A stretch of 62,636 nt of DNA from Pseudomonadota bacterium (GTDB lineage: Bacteria; Pseudomonadota; Alphaproteobacteria; Micropepsales; Micropepsaceae): assembly GCA_016201105.1 (NCBI GenBank), contig JACQDN010000019.1:1-62636 (forward strand), written 5' to 3'. A program made the translations under genes and the position numbers. The notes below the pieces were generated by a model. It was not told the DNA's origin. It was given only the letters and a program-made list of their open reading frames with translations, and made no database searches. This document shows, piece by piece, positions 1 through 8,821 of the stretch (within the stretch, counting starts at the first letter, position 1; the number at the start of each line of letters is the position of its first letter).

Positions 1-757
1 CGAGGCGAAGCTCGCCGATTTCATCGAGGAACAATGTGCCGCCGTCGGCTTCCTGGAATTTGCCCAAATGCTTGTCGGTCGCACCGGTGAACGAGCCTCG
101 CTCATGGCCGAACAGAATCGATTCGATGAGATTTTCCGGAATGGCGCCGCAATTCACCGTGACGAACGGTTTGCCGGAGCGCTCGGAAGAGCCCTGGATC
201 GCGCGCGCGACAAGCTCCTTGCCGACGCCGGATTCTCCTTCGATCAGAATCGGAATATTGGATTGTGCCGCGCGTTCGCCGAGCCGCACGACCTGGCGCA
301 TTTCGCCGCTCGACGCGATCATGTCGTCGAAGGCGAGGCGGTTCTCCGTTTTCTTCTTCAGGCGCGTCACTTCACCGGCGAGGGTGCCGATCTTGAGCGC
401 GTTGCGAATGGAAACCGTGATGCGTTCCGGGCTCGCCGGCTTCACCAGAAAATCGTTGGCGCCAGCGCGCATCGCTTCTACCGCAGAATCGATCCCGCCT
501 TTCGCGGTCAGCACGATGACGGGCAGATCGGGATGGCTGGCGCGCAATTTCGCGAGCACGGCCAAGCCGTCCATGTCGGGCATCACAAGGTCGAGCAACA
601 TCACGGCGATCTGATCGCCGCGCGGGCCGTCGACGAGATCGAGCGCAGGTCCGCCGCCCGGCGCGGTCACCACCGTCATGCCGGAGCGCGTGATAGCGGC
701 TTCCAGCAAACGGCGCTGTACCGGATCGTCGTCGACAATGAGAATGGTCTGGGCCAT
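1..757 (-). CDS. sigma-54-dependent response regulator, 3' end cut off by window edge
   Basis: Two-component activator of sigma-54 RNA polymerase; 252 N-terminal residues are visible and the rest lies beyond position 1. The receiver domain (about 1-120) has the acidic pocket D9-D11, phospho-acceptor D56 in the context [12 protein letters not shown], and the conserved lysine K106 (LVKP). The AAA+ domain follows: Walker A GESGVGKE at 174-181, the sigma-54 contact loop GSFTGA at 221-226 and Walker [10 protein letters not shown] at 241-249. Unlike FlbD at 46.2 kb its receiver looks fully functional, so it should answer to a histidine kinase, which is not in this window. The ATG at 757 is the only start that gives a complete receiver. 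The DNA-binding domain cannot be seen, so target and name are unknown. Confidence 0.93.
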   Translation of the reverse strand, partial: MAQTILIVDDDPVQRRLLEAAITRSGMTVVTAPGGGPALDLVDGPRGDQIAVMLLDLVMPDMDGLAVLAKLRASHPDLPVIVLTAKGGIDSAVEAMRAGANDFLVKPASPERITVSIRNALKIGTLAGEVTRLKKKTENRLAFDDMIASSGEMRQVVRLGERAAQSNIPILIEGESGVGKELVARAIQGSSERSGKPFVTVNCGAIPENLIESILFGHERGSFTGATDKHLGKFQEADGGTLFLDEIGELRL

Positions 758-936
758 TGCTGCTCCTTGCAAGCGCCGATGGTCGCTCAGGGACAGTAAA
801 GGTGGTCTTAAAGGGTTTCGTTTTGCTACAGATGAGAGTGGCGGGAACCCGCGTTTGCGTCGAGGATTGCGCGGGAAGGTTGTGAACAAGAGGTAAATGT
901 GAATACGCAGAAGCTGCGCTTTGCGCCGATCGCGCC

Positions 937-1971
937 GTGAGCGACAAACCGTTCGACTATTGGACGTTCTTTGCCGAAGACGCCAAGCGCACCGGTTCGG
1001 AGTTTTACGCACGGCTCGCCACCGGCATCGGTGCCAACGAGGCGTTGAAGGTGCTCGCCGCGAAAGCGAAGCCGGGCCAACCCCACGCCAACATGCTTTT
1101 GGGCAGCGTGCACTATCTCTTGTTGCGCGGCGCGGACCATCCGCTGCGTCGCTTCTATCCGAAGCTTCACCACGGATCGCGCCCGGAAGGCGAGGACCCG
1201 TTTCCGCTGTTCCAGGATTTTGTTGCGCGCCATCGCGCAGAGCTGGAAACGCTCATCACCACACGGGTCACCAACACCAACGAAGTCGGACGCACGGCGC
1301 TCTTGCATCCTGGGTTTCGCATGATGGCGCGGCAATCGGGCGAACCGCTGCATCTCATCGAGATCGGCCCGAGCGCCGGCCTCAACATGATCTGGGATCG
1401 CTACGGCGTGCGCTATCGCAAGAACGGCGAGACTGTTGTCGAAATCGCCCCCGATGCGCCGCTGGTGATCGAGTGCGAATTGCGCGGCGACAAGCGCCCA
1501 CCCGCCGGTCCCACGCCGACGATCGCCAGCCGCGTCGGACTCGAGCTCAATCCCGTCGATCTTTCGAAGAGCGAAGATCGCGATTGGCTTCGCGCGCTGA
1601 TGTGGCCCGATCAAATAGCCAGGGGCGAGCGGCTCGACCGCGCCATTGCGCTCTTTCAGAAAGAGAAACCGCCGATTGTTTCGGGCGATGCACTGGCACT
1701 CTTGCCTGATGCCTTGCGACGGGTTCCCGAGAATCAGCCGGTCTGCATCTATCACACCATCGTCGTCTATCAATTCAGCCGCGAGATGCGCGAGGCGTTG
1801 GCCAATATCCTCACCCTTGCGGGCCTGCGCCGTCCGCTATGGGAGCTCGCCTTCGATTTCGACGGCAAGGATTATCCCCTCTCGCTTACCCGCTATCACG
1901 ATGGTACGCGGGAGAAACAGCACCTCGCCAACAGTCACCCGCACGGGACGTGGGTGGAGTGGTTGGTTTGA
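937..1971 (+). CDS. DUF2332 family protein
   Basis: A 344-residue soluble protein that I place in the DUF2332 family. The family has no established reaction. The hallmark here is a glycine-rich segment [18 protein letters not shown] (about 140-157) that resembles a nucleotide or S-adenosylmethionine-binding turn, followed by [14 protein letters not shown] upstream helices. No signal peptide or membrane segment is seen. The start is a GTG at 937; no in-frame ATG gives the conserved N-terminus [13 protein letters not shown]. It stands alone between a divergent response regulator and an alpha/beta hydrolase, so the context gives no functional clue. Confidence 0.85.
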   Translation: MSDKPFDYWTFFAEDAKRTGSEFYARLATGIGANEALKVLAAKAKPGQPHANMLLGSVHYLLLRGADHPLRRFYPKLHHGSRPEGEDPFPLFQDFVARHRAELETLITTRVTNTNEVGRTALLHPGFRMMARQSGEPLHLIEIGPSAGLNMIWDRYGVRYRKNGETVVEIAPDAPLVIECELRGDKRPPAGPTPTIASRVGLELNPVDLSKSEDRDWLRALMWPDQIARGERLDRAIALFQKEKPPIVSGDALALLPDALRRVPENQPVCIYHTIVVYQFSREMREALANILTLAGLRRPLWELAFDFDGKDYPLSLTRYHDGTREKQHLANSHPHGTWVEWLV

Positions 1972-2067
1972 AACGAACACCGAATAGGAGAAAGGGTACG
2001 GATCGAGAGTGGCCAAAGGTAACGATGATGATATAGGTTTACCGCTCGCTATTCGCTATTCGCCCAG

Positions 2068-3072
2068 ATGGATCAAGACGCACGACAGCTCTACATGATG
2101 TCGGAAGGCCCGCTCGCGCCTTTGCACGGTGCTATCCCGCCGTCACCGAAATGGTTCGCGGCCACCGTCGCCATCGCGCCCGAAAGCAAATTCGTCACCG
2201 TCGAAGGCACGCCCATCCACTATTTGCGTTGGGGAGATCGCACACGGCCCGGATTGTTGCTGGTACACGGCAATGCGGCGCACGCTTACTGGTGGAGCTT
2301 CATCGCGCCGTATCTGGCGCGCGACTACAACGTCGCAGCGATGGATTTGTCGGGCATGGGCGATTCCGGCTGGCGCAAAGACTATGCGATGGAGATGTTC
2401 GTTCAGGAACAGCTCGGCGTGTGTGAAGACGCCGGCATGTTCGATTGCAGCGAGCCGCCCATCATCATCGGCCATTCCTTCGGCGGCTTCGTCACCATGC
2501 TAGCGGGCGCGCTCTATGGCGACAGGCTCGCGGGCACGGTGATCGTCGATTCTCCCGTGAACCCTCCTGATCGCCCCGGCGGTCCTCCCAAGCGCGAGAT
2601 CAAGCCGCACAAGGTTTATCCCACGCTCGCTGCCGCTCTGGCCCGCTTCCGGCTGATGCCGCCGCAGACCTGCGACAATCTCTACATCGTCGATTGGGTG
2701 GCCCGCCGGTCGCTGAAAGAAGTGGAGGGCGGCTTTACCTGGAAGTTCGATCCTGCCATCTGGCAGCGCTTTTCCATCGGCGATACGGCGGCCCGGTTGA
2801 GGGCCACAAAATGCCGCATCGCCGTGTTCCGCGGCGAAAACTCCATCCTGCTGCCTCCGGAAATCGGCGAATACATGTTCAATCTTCTGGGCCGCGCCGC
2901 GCCGATGGTGGAGATTCCCCACGCCCAGCATCACGTCATGCTGGACGAGCCCCTGGCTTTGGTGGCGGCGCTTCGCGCGCTTTTGGCCGACTGGAATCAC
3001 TCCGTGCCCGTCCGTCCTTCGGGGCTCGCGTCGCTCGCACCTCAGGGTGACGGACGATCTCCGTTATCCTGA
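2068..3072 (+). CDS. alpha/beta hydrolase
   Basis: Alpha/beta-hydrolase-fold enzyme of 334 residues. The oxyanion-hole motif HGN is at 67-69, the nucleophile elbow GHSFGG at 135-140 (Ser137), and the likely catalytic histidine lies in the HAQHHVMLDEP segment near the C-terminus. The substrate cannot be told; esterase, epoxide hydrolase or C-C hydrolase are all possible. The last ~20 residues (after LLADWNHSVPV) are encoded by a palindromic intergenic repeat at 3010-3055, and the stop codon sits inside a second hairpin, so the true ancestral C-terminus was probably shorter. Confidence 0.88.
   Translation: MDQDARQLYMMSEGPLAPLHGAIPPSPKWFAATVAIAPESKFVTVEGTPIHYLRWGDRTRPGLLLVHGNAAHAYWWSFIAPYLARDYNVAAMDLSGMGDSGWRKDYAMEMFVQEQLGVCEDAGMFDCSEPPIIIGHSFGGFVTMLAGALYGDRLAGTVIVDSPVNPPDRPGGPPKREIKPHKVYPTLAAALARFRLMPPQTCDNLYIVDWVARRSLKEVEGGFTWKFDPAIWQRFSIGDTAARLRATKCRIAVFRGENSILLPPEIGEYMFNLLGRAAPMVEIPHAQHHVMLDEPLALVAALRALLADWNHSVPVRPSGLASLAPQGDGRSPLS
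3010..3055. repeat. palindromic repeat overlapping the hydrolase 3' end
   Basis: Seven-base perfect inverted ends GTCCGTC (3010-3016) and GACGGAC (3049-3055) bracket a partly self-complementary core with CTTCGGGG and CCTCAGGG segments. This looks like a dispersed bacterial interspersed palindrome. It is translated as the tail of the upstream hydrolase. Confidence 0.6.
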
Positions 3073-3101
3073 GGTTGCTGCGCAAGCAGCCCCCGAAGGA
3101 T
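3066..3101. repeat. hairpin repeat with GCAA tetraloop
   Basis: ATCCT (3066-3070) pairs with AGGAT (3097-3101), and inside it GCTGC (3077-3081) pairs with GCAGC (3086-3090) around a GCAA loop. It follows the repeat at 3010-3055 after 10 bases and shares the CCTGAGG/CCCCGAAGG flavour, so both are probably halves of one mobile palindrome. It may also weaken read-through from the hydrolase into the oxidase/pnt genes, but there is no T tract. Confidence 0.55.
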
Positions 3102-3168
3102 GACAAGCGATATCGCTTTGCTATAGTCCGGCCCGCTTCGGTTTTGCTTCTATTTTTGGGGATTTCGC

Positions 3169-3324
3169 ATGTCGGCAGATACGGGCCACGGCTCGGATAC
3201 AGGCACTATGGACATCAAGGACCACGTGAAAACCTGGAAGGGTTTCGTGACCTTCGTGAAGTGGATGATCATCGGCAACGTTGTTTTGCTCATCTTCCTC
3301 GCCATCTTCCGCACGCACGGCTGA
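3169..3324 (+). CDS. aa3-type cytochrome c oxidase subunit IV (short bacterial form)
   Basis: A 51-residue single-span membrane protein: MSADTGHGSDTGTMDIKDHV, then a KTWKGFVTFVKW amphipathic stretch and one transmembrane helix (about 32-47, MIIGNVVLLIFLAIF), ending RTHG. This layout, with the helix preceded by a TW..F..F.KW motif, is that of the bacterial aa3-type cytochrome oxidase subunit IV family. It lies 27 bases upstream of pntAA, a neighbourhood seen in many alphaproteobacteria, although the main oxidase genes are not here. The role in the oxidase is structural or stabilising by family knowledge. Confidence 0.85.
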   Translation: MSADTGHGSDTGTMDIKDHVKTWKGFVTFVKWMIIGNVVLLIFLAIFRTHG

Positions 3325-3351
3325 GCGCTGCCGGCGCCAGCGGAGTTTTTC

Positions 3352-4479
3352 ATGAAACTTGCCGTCCTCAAGGAACGCCGCGCCGGCGAAATGCGCGTCG
3401 CTGCTACGCCGGAAACGGTGAAGAAGTTCAAAGGCCTCGGCCTTGAAGTTGTCGTCGAGACGGCTGCTGGCGCGGGCGCACAGGTTTCGGATTCCGACTA
3501 CGCCACGGCCGGCGCGAGCATCGCACCGGATGCCGCAACCGCGCTGCGCGACGCCGATATTGTTTTGAAGGTGCGCCCACCGGAGGCAAACGAAATCGCT
3601 GCTATGAAGAAGGGCGCAGTTTACGCATCGTTGCTGGCGCCGCATGCCGAGAAAGAGACAATCGGAAAGCTTGCGGCGCAAGGCGTTGTTGCCTTCGCCA
3701 TGGAATTCATTCCACGCATCTCTCGTGCCCAGGCGATGGACGTGCTGTCGAGCCAGGCCAATCTCGCCGGCTACAAAGCCGTGATCGACGCGGCGGCCAC
3801 CTTCGGCCGCGCCATGCCGATGATGATGACGGCGGCCGGCACCATCGCGCCGGCGCGTGTGTTGATCATGGGCGTGGGCGTTGCGGGATTGCAGGCGATC
3901 GCCACGGCGCGCCGTCTCGGCGCCATCGTGTCGGCGACCGACGTGCGCCCGGCCACCAAGGAACAGGTAGAATCGCTCGGCGCGACGTTCGTGGCCGTCA
4001 TCGACGATGAGTTCAAACAAGCAGAGACCGCAGCCGGCTACGCCAAGGAAATGTCCAAAGAGTACCAGGCCAAGCAAACCGCGCTCATCGCCGAGACAAT
4101 CAAGAAGCAGGATATCGTCATCACCACCGCGCTCATTCCGGGCCGCAAGGCGCCGGTGCTCGTGACCGAAGAGATGGTCAAGACCATGAAGCCCGGTTCG
4201 GTGATCGTGGATCTGGCGGCCGAGCAGGGCGGCAATTGCCCGCTCACCAAAACCGATGAAGTGATCCAGGCTCACGGCGTCACCCTCATGGGCTACACCA
4301 ATCTGCCGGCGCGCTTGGCGGTCGATACGTCGAGCCTTTACGCACGCAACCTCTTCCAGTTCGTCAGCCTCCTCGTCGACAAGTCCGGCACGCTCGCGCT
4401 CAACTGGGACGACGAGATCGTCAAAGGCGCGGGTCTCACACGAGATGGCGCCGTCGTGCACCCGGCGCTGAAAGGATAA
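3352..4479 (+). CDS. pntAA: NAD(P) transhydrogenase subunit alpha part 1
   Basis: Soluble NAD(H)-binding domain I of the proton-translocating transhydrogenase, 375 residues. The Rossmann dinucleotide motif GVGVAG is at 174-179, and the family sequence around Q133-N137 (SSQANLAGYKAV) is intact. The enzyme couples hydride transfer from NADH to NADP+ with inward proton flow and so supplies NADPH. As usual in alphaproteobacteria, alpha is split into two genes (this one and pntAB, 3 bases downstream). The operon order pntAA-pntAB-pntB is complete. Confidence 0.97.
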   Translation: MKLAVLKERRAGEMRVAATPETVKKFKGLGLEVVVETAAGAGAQVSDSDYATAGASIAPDAATALRDADIVLKVRPPEANEIAAMKKGAVYASLLAPHAEKETIGKLAAQGVVAFAMEFIPRISRAQAMDVLSSQANLAGYKAVIDAAATFGRAMPMMMTAAGTIAPARVLIMGVGVAGLQAIATARRLGAIVSATDVRPATKEQVESLGATFVAVIDDEFKQAETAAGYAKEMSKEYQAKQTALIAETIKKQDIVITTALIPGRKAPVLVTEEMVKTMKPGSVIVDLAAEQGGNCPLTKTDEVIQAHGVTLMGYTNLPARLAVDTSSLYARNLFQFVSLLVDKSGTLALNWDDEIVKGAGLTRDGAVVHPALKG

Positions 4480-4482
4480 GAG

Positions 4483-4791
4483 ATGGAAGCCATCGATCCC
4501 TTCGTCTTTCGCTTTTCGATTTTCGTGCTGGCGATTTTCGTCGGCTATTTTGTCGTCTGGAGCGTCACGCCGGCATTGCACACGCCGCTGATGAGCGTCA
4601 CCAACGCGATTTCCTCGGTGATCGTGGTCGGTGCGTTGATCGCGGTCTCCGTTTCCACGATCGGCAGCGCCGCCTGGACGTCCAAGATCTTGGGTTTTGT
4701 TGCTCTCAGTCTCGCCAGCGTGAACATCTTCGGCGGCTTCCTCGTCACCGCGCGCATGCTCGCGATGTACAAGAAGAAAGAGAAGAAATGA
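4483..4791 (+). CDS. pntAB: NAD(P) transhydrogenase subunit alpha part 2
   Basis: Membrane part of the split alpha subunit, 102 residues. Hydrophobic helices lie at about 8-30, 38-60 and 66-90, with the cytoplasmic tail MYKKKEKK. It contributes helices of domain II, the proton channel, together with PntB. It begins 3 bases after pntAA and is followed by pntB after 36 bases, which indicates co-transcription and probable translational coupling. Confidence 0.95.
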   Translation: MEAIDPFVFRFSIFVLAIFVGYFVVWSVTPALHTPLMSVTNAISSVIVVGALIAVSVSTIGSAAWTSKILGFVALSLASVNIFGGFLVTARMLAMYKKKEKK

Positions 4792-4827
4792 TGCGGCCCT
4801 CATCTAGCGAAGCGATAGGGCACTAGA

Positions 4828-6225
4828 ATGAAAGCCGATCTCGCCGCACTTCTTTATCTCGTCTCTGGCATCCTCTTCATTCTGGCACTGCGCGGACTGT
4901 CATCGCCGGTCAGCAGCCGCGCCGGCAATCGTAATGGCATGCTCGGCATGGCCATCGCCGTGGCGACGACGCTCTGGGTGACAGGTGTCACCGATCCGCT
5001 GACCTGGGGCCTGATCGCCGCTGGTATCGCCATCGGCGGGTTGGTCGGCGCGGTGACAGCGAGGCGCATCGCCATGACGGCGATGCCACAGCTGGTGGCG
5101 GCCTTTCATTCGCTCGTCGGCCTGGCAGCGGTGCTGGTGGCCGCGGCGGCGTTCTATTCGCCTGAGGCCTACGGCATCGGCATTGTCGGCGCCATTCACG
5201 CCCAAAGCCTGATCGAGATGTCGCTCGGCACAGCCATCGGCGCCATCACCTTCGCGGGCTCACTCATCGCGTTTGCCAAGCTCAACGGCAACATGTCTGG
5301 CGCGCCGATCCTTCTGCCGGCGCGCCACGCGCTCAACCTTCTCATCTTCGCCGCCATCATCGGCTTGGTCGTGTGGTTCTGCCGCGATCAGCAGCCCTGG
5401 ATGTTCTGGGTGATCGCGGTGCTCTCGTTCATCTTCGGCATCACGCTAATCGTCCCTATTGGTGGCGCCGACATGCCCGTCGTCATCTCGATGCTGAATT
5501 CCTATTCCGGCTGGGCTGCCGCCGGCATCGGCTTCACGCTGGAAAATACCGCGCTCATCATCACCGGCGCGCTCGTCGGCTCATCGGGTGCGATCCTCTC
5601 CTACATCATGTGCGCGGGCATGAACCGCAGCTTCGTCTCGGTGATCCTGGGTGGCTTCGGCGGCGAAGTGGCAGGTGCCGCCGGCAAGACCGAGACGCGG
5701 CCCGTCAAGCAAGGCTCCGCCGACGATGCGGCTTTCATCATGAAGAACGCGGGTTCCGTCATCATCGTGCCGGGCTACGGCATGGCGGTGGCGCAGGCGC
5801 AGCACGCCGTGCGCGAAATGGCGGATATTTTGAAGAAGGAAGGCGTGAAGGTTTCCTACGCCATCCATCCGGTGGCGGGACGTATGCCGGGTCATATGAA
5901 TGTGCTGCTCGCCGAAGCCAGCGTGCCTTATGACGAAGTCTTCGAGCTCGAAGACATCAATTCGCAGTTCGCGCAGGCCGATGTTGCCTATGTCATCGGC
6001 GCCAACGACGTCACCAATCCGTCGGCCAAGACCGATCCCAAATCGCCGATCTTTGGCATGCCGATCCTCGACGTGGAGAAGGCCAAGACCGTGCTCTTCG
6101 TGAAGCGCGGGATGGGCTCAGGCTATGCCGGCGTCGAAAACGAACTCTTCTTCCGCGACAACACCATGATGCTGTTCGGCGACGCCAAGAAGATGACCGA
6201 AGGAATTGTCAAATCTTTGAACTAA
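4828..6225 (+). CDS. pntB: NAD(P) transhydrogenase subunit beta
   Basis: 465 residues: an N-terminal membrane domain of about nine helices (1-260) that completes the proton channel, and a C-terminal NADP(H)-binding domain III. Domain III shows the characteristic VIIVPGYGMAVAQAQ fingerprint around residue 315, MPGHMNVLLAEA, and the NDVTNPSAK and KRGMGSGYAG loops that hold NADP. Length and motifs are normal for PntB, so the transhydrogenase should be functional. It is the last gene of the operon. Confidence 0.97.
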   Translation: MKADLAALLYLVSGILFILALRGLSSPVSSRAGNRNGMLGMAIAVATTLWVTGVTDPLTWGLIAAGIAIGGLVGAVTARRIAMTAMPQLVAAFHSLVGLAAVLVAAAAFYSPEAYGIGIVGAIHAQSLIEMSLGTAIGAITFAGSLIAFAKLNGNMSGAPILLPARHALNLLIFAAIIGLVVWFCRDQQPWMFWVIAVLSFIFGITLIVPIGGADMPVVISMLNSYSGWAAAGIGFTLENTALIITGALVGSSGAILSYIMCAGMNRSFVSVILGGFGGEVAGAAGKTETRPVKQGSADDAAFIMKNAGSVIIVPGYGMAVAQAQHAVREMADILKKEGVKVSYAIHPVAGRMPGHMNVLLAEASVPYDEVFELEDINSQFAQADVAYVIGANDVTNPSAKTDPKSPIFGMPILDVEKAKTVLFVKRGMGSGYAGVENELFFRDNTMMLFGDAKKMTEGIVKSLN

Positions 6226-6282
6226 AGGGTCGTTTTCGTTCGACATGTGTTATAGTTGGAAGGCGCACAGGAGAGGCGCGCC

Positions 6283-6516
6283 ATGGATGAGTTGCTTAAG
6301 AGAATTACAATCAATCCTAAAGTGATGGTCGGAAAACCCGTCATCAAAGGCACGCGCATTACCGTCGAGCATATTATGCGTGAGCTTGCTGGTGGGATGA
6401 ACGAAGCGGAGCTCCTGGACGCCTATCCCCACCTAACGCAGGATGATATCCGCGCGGCTTGTGCATATGCCGCTGCCCGGCTTGCAGAAGAGAAAATCCT
6501 CATCCAGGCGGAATGA
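6283..6516 (+). CDS. DUF433 antitoxin-like protein
   Basis: A 77-residue DUF433 protein with the family core NPKVMVGKPVIKGTRITV followed by a winged-helix-like segment (YPHLTQDDIRAACAYA). DUF433 proteins are usually found as the antitoxin partner of DUF5615 PIN-like proteins, exactly as here. I choose ATG 6283 over an in-frame TTG at 6256 because AGGAGAGG lies at 6269-6276, 6 bases before it. The stop overlaps the start of the next gene as ATGA. Confidence 0.85.
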   Translation: MDELLKRITINPKVMVGKPVIKGTRITVEHIMRELAGGMNEAELLDAYPHLTQDDIRAACAYAAARLAEEKILIQAE

Positions 6517-6875
6517 TGCGCATTCTCGCCGACGAGAATTGCGATCGGTTGATCGTCGATTCGTTGCGGAAAGCTGGCCATGACGTTTCGTACGTCGCTG
6601 AGATCGCGCGCGGCGAAGATGACAACGTGGTGTTTGGTATTGCACAACAACAGAATCGCATATTGCTGACAGACGACCTCGATTTCGGCCGGTTGGCGGA
6701 AAGCGCGGTGACACATCCGCCTGCGATCGTTCTCATGCGCCTTGATCCGTTGAGCCGGTACGCGCGCGCGCAACGCGTTGTCGAAACCCTGCAACTGCTC
6801 GGCGAATCGCTGATCGGCAACCTCATCGTGCTGGAATCGACGCAAACACGCCTGCGCGCGTTCAACAGGTTATGA
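6513..6875 (+). CDS. DUF5615 PIN-like toxin-type protein
   Basis: 120-residue DUF5615 family protein, a PIN-like nuclease fold. Conserved acidic positions are visible: ADEN near the N-terminus (MMRILADENCD), E/D residues in ARGEDDNVV, and LLTDDLDFG in the middle. The start ATG 6513 overlaps the stop of the DUF433 gene (ATGA), so translation is probably coupled. The pair is the usual module for this family; toxic activity is inferred and has not been shown for this protein. Confidence 0.85.
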   Translation: MMRILADENCDRLIVDSLRKAGHDVSYVAEIARGEDDNVVFGIAQQQNRILLTDDLDFGRLAESAVTHPPAIVLMRLDPLSRYARAQRVVETLQLLGESLIGNLIVLESTQTRLRAFNRL

Positions 6876-6979
6876 GTATTCCGAAGACACATGCATCGGG
6901 CGCAGATGTGATTCGGCACATGTGCAGGTAGCAACGGCTGAGCCGCAATGATAAACGCCGACTTCGGGAAGGCATTGGC

Positions 6980-7330
6980 ATGGACCACTATCACACCTGG
7001 TTCGATTTGAAGCCCAGCACGAAAGATGCCGAGTTTGCACGCACCATGGCACGGTACATGGATCACCTGAAAAGCAATGGCTTGATTGAGGGCTGGCGCC
7101 TCACGCGCCGCAAACTCGGTTTCGGTCCGCAAGATTTGGGTGAATTCCACGTCGTCATGGAGACGAAGGACCTGGCGCAGCTCGATGCCGCCTTCAACCA
7201 CGTCGCCTCGCGGCGCGAGCCGGTCGAGAGCGTGCACTTCGGCGTCAACTCCCAGGTGGCCAACCTGAAGATCGCGCTTTATCGCGATTTTCCCGATGCC
7301 GTGCGCCATGAGGGCGAAGAGAAGTTCTGA
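6980..7330 (+). CDS. small conserved protein, DUF6614-like
   Basis: 116 residues, soluble. The sequence MDHYHTWFDLKPSTKDAEF and a central LGEFHVVMETKDLAQLD region give a ferredoxin-like (dimeric alpha-beta barrel) impression, and I believe it is the DUF6614 family, with moderate certainty. A good ribosome site GGAAGG precedes ATG 6980 by about 9 bases. It runs straight into a GNAT gene 12 bases downstream, so the two are probably co-expressed. Function is unknown. Confidence 0.75.
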   Translation: MDHYHTWFDLKPSTKDAEFARTMARYMDHLKSNGLIEGWRLTRRKLGFGPQDLGEFHVVMETKDLAQLDAAFNHVASRREPVESVHFGVNSQVANLKIALYRDFPDAVRHEGEEKF

Positions 7331-7342
7331 TAGTCTCGCGCC

Positions 7343-7828
7343 ATGGCTCAGCCGTTCCACATTCGCGATGTCCGATTGCCTGCCGACAAGGCCGCTTGCG
7401 TGTCGTTCATCGACGGCCTGCAGAAGTATGAGCACGTGCTGGAACCGGATCGCCGGATCGATGCGAAAGTCGGCGAAGAATACTACGCCGTGCTGATGAA
7501 GCGGGTGGCCGAGAACAAGGGCCGGATCTTCGTCGTGGAATCGAACGGGGAGGCGGTCGGCTGGGCCGTATTCGTCGTCGACTCGCTGGAGCTCTATATC
7601 GTCGATGAACAACGTACCTGTGGCTACGTCGCAGAACTCTATCTCAAAGAGAGCATGCGTGGCTCCGGTGCCGGAAAAGCGCTGCTCGCGGCCTGCGAGG
7701 CCGAAGCGCGCAAGCATGGCCTCAAGCACCTCATGATCGGCGTTCTCGACAAGAACGCGCGCGCCGCCAAAGTTTATGACGCGGCCGGATTTTCACCCTA
7801 TTCCTTGCAGTTGCGGAAATATCTTTAG
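7343..7828 (+). CDS. GNAT family N-acetyltransferase
   Basis: 161-residue acetyltransferase of the GNAT fold. The acetyl-CoA pyrophosphate-binding motif A is visible as VAELYLKESMRGSGAGKAL (R/Q-x-x-G-x-G/A type) around 98-116, followed by DKNARAAKVYDAAGF, the usual C-terminal motif B. The acceptor substrate cannot be read from the sequence. It sits between the DUF6614-like gene and a metal exporter without long gaps. Confidence 0.88.
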   Translation: MAQPFHIRDVRLPADKAACVSFIDGLQKYEHVLEPDRRIDAKVGEEYYAVLMKRVAENKGRIFVVESNGEAVGWAVFVVDSLELYIVDEQRTCGYVAELYLKESMRGSGAGKALLAACEAEARKHGLKHLMIGVLDKNARAAKVYDAAGFSPYSLQLRKYL

Positions 7829-7870
7829 ACCTCCGTTTGCGGAACTGCCTTGAAGGATTATCTTTCCGCC

Positions 7871-8821
7871 ATGGTCCACGATCACGTCCATGGCCATAGC
7901 CACTCCGCCCACGATCATGGGCTGTGGACGCATGATCATCATTTCCTGGGTCACGGACACGAACGCGCGGAATCGCGCGCCCGGCTCGCCGCCATCGTCA
8001 CTGCCGTTTTCATGGGCGTCGAAATCACCGCCGGTTTCATCTTCGGCTCGATGGCGCTGCTGGCCGATGGTATCCACATGGCGACCCATGTGGGCGCGCT
8101 GGGCTTGGCGGCTGGCGCCTATTGGCTGGCGCGCCGTCATGCCGCCAGCGGGCGCTTCACCTTCGGGTCGGGCAAGTTCGGCGATCTTGCAGCGTTTGCC
8201 AGCGCCATCGTTCTGGGCATTGCCGGTCTCGCCGTGGCGGGGGAATCCGTCAGCCGCCTCGTCACGCCGGTCAAGGTCGACTATTCCAGCGCGCTGTTCG
8301 TGGCGGCGATCGGTTTTGGCGTCAATCTTCTTTGCGCGCTGATTTTGCGCGACGGCCACGGACACTCACACGCGCATGGGGATGAAGATCACAATATGCG
8401 CGCGGCCTACGTGCATGTGCTGGCCGATGCCGCCACCTCGGTGCTCGCGCTGCTCGCGCTGGCGGGTGGTCTCTTCTACGGAATTCCCTGGCTCGATCCC
8501 TCCGTCGGCATCATCGGCGCGATCGTGATCGGCTCATGGGCTTATGGTCTGGTGCGCGACAGCGGCATGATCCTGCTGGACGCCGAAGCCGACCCGGAAT
8601 TGGCCGGCGAAATCCGCACCATGATCGAGACGGAGATGAACGCGCGCGTCGCCGATCTGCATTTGTGGCGCGTTGGCCCTGGCCATCACAGTTTGATCCT
8701 CTCGCTGGTGAGCCCGGACGAGACGAATGCGGAAGCCATCAAGAGCAAGCTGTGCGCGCGCCACCCCGATCTTTCGCACGTCACCATCGAAGTGGCCGTC
8801 TGCGCCGACTGCGCGGCTTAG
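7871..8821 (+). CDS. dmeF: cation diffusion facilitator, DmeF-like Co/Ni exporter
   Basis: CDF-family efflux protein of about 316 residues. It starts with a His-rich cytoplasmic tail (MVHDHVHGHSHSAHDHG), and six membrane spans follow. The metal-site motif HMATHVGAL-type appears in TM2 and HVLADAATS in TM5, with another His-rich loop (RDGHGHSHAHGDEDHN) between TM4 and TM5. A C-terminal cytoplasmic domain contains LWRVGPGHHSLI and ends in VCADCAA. This layout fits the DmeF subgroup (Co2+/Ni2+), though Zn2+ is possible. A TTG at 7850 would add seven residues; ATG 7871 is preferred, but neither has an ideal ribosome site. Confidence 0.86.
   Translation: MVHDHVHGHSHSAHDHGLWTHDHHFLGHGHERAESRARLAAIVTAVFMGVEITAGFIFGSMALLADGIHMATHVGALGLAAGAYWLARRHAASGRFTFGSGKFGDLAAFASAIVLGIAGLAVAGESVSRLVTPVKVDYSSALFVAAIGFGVNLLCALILRDGHGHSHAHGDEDHNMRAAYVHVLADAATSVLALLALAGGLFYGIPWLDPSVGIIGAIVIGSWAYGLVRDSGMILLDAEADPELAGEIRTMIETEMNARVADLHLWRVGPGHHSLILSLVSPDETNAEAIKSKLCARHPDLSHVTIEVAVCADCAA

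Noticed and set aside
2041..2062. Tandem CGCTATT repeat before the hydrolase gene
   Set aside because: Only two and a half short copies; no array, no coding consequence, no CRISPR-like spacers.
3121..4803. A 560-codon antisense frame across pntAA/pntAB
   Set aside because: Shadow of the transhydrogenase genes; no recognisable domain.
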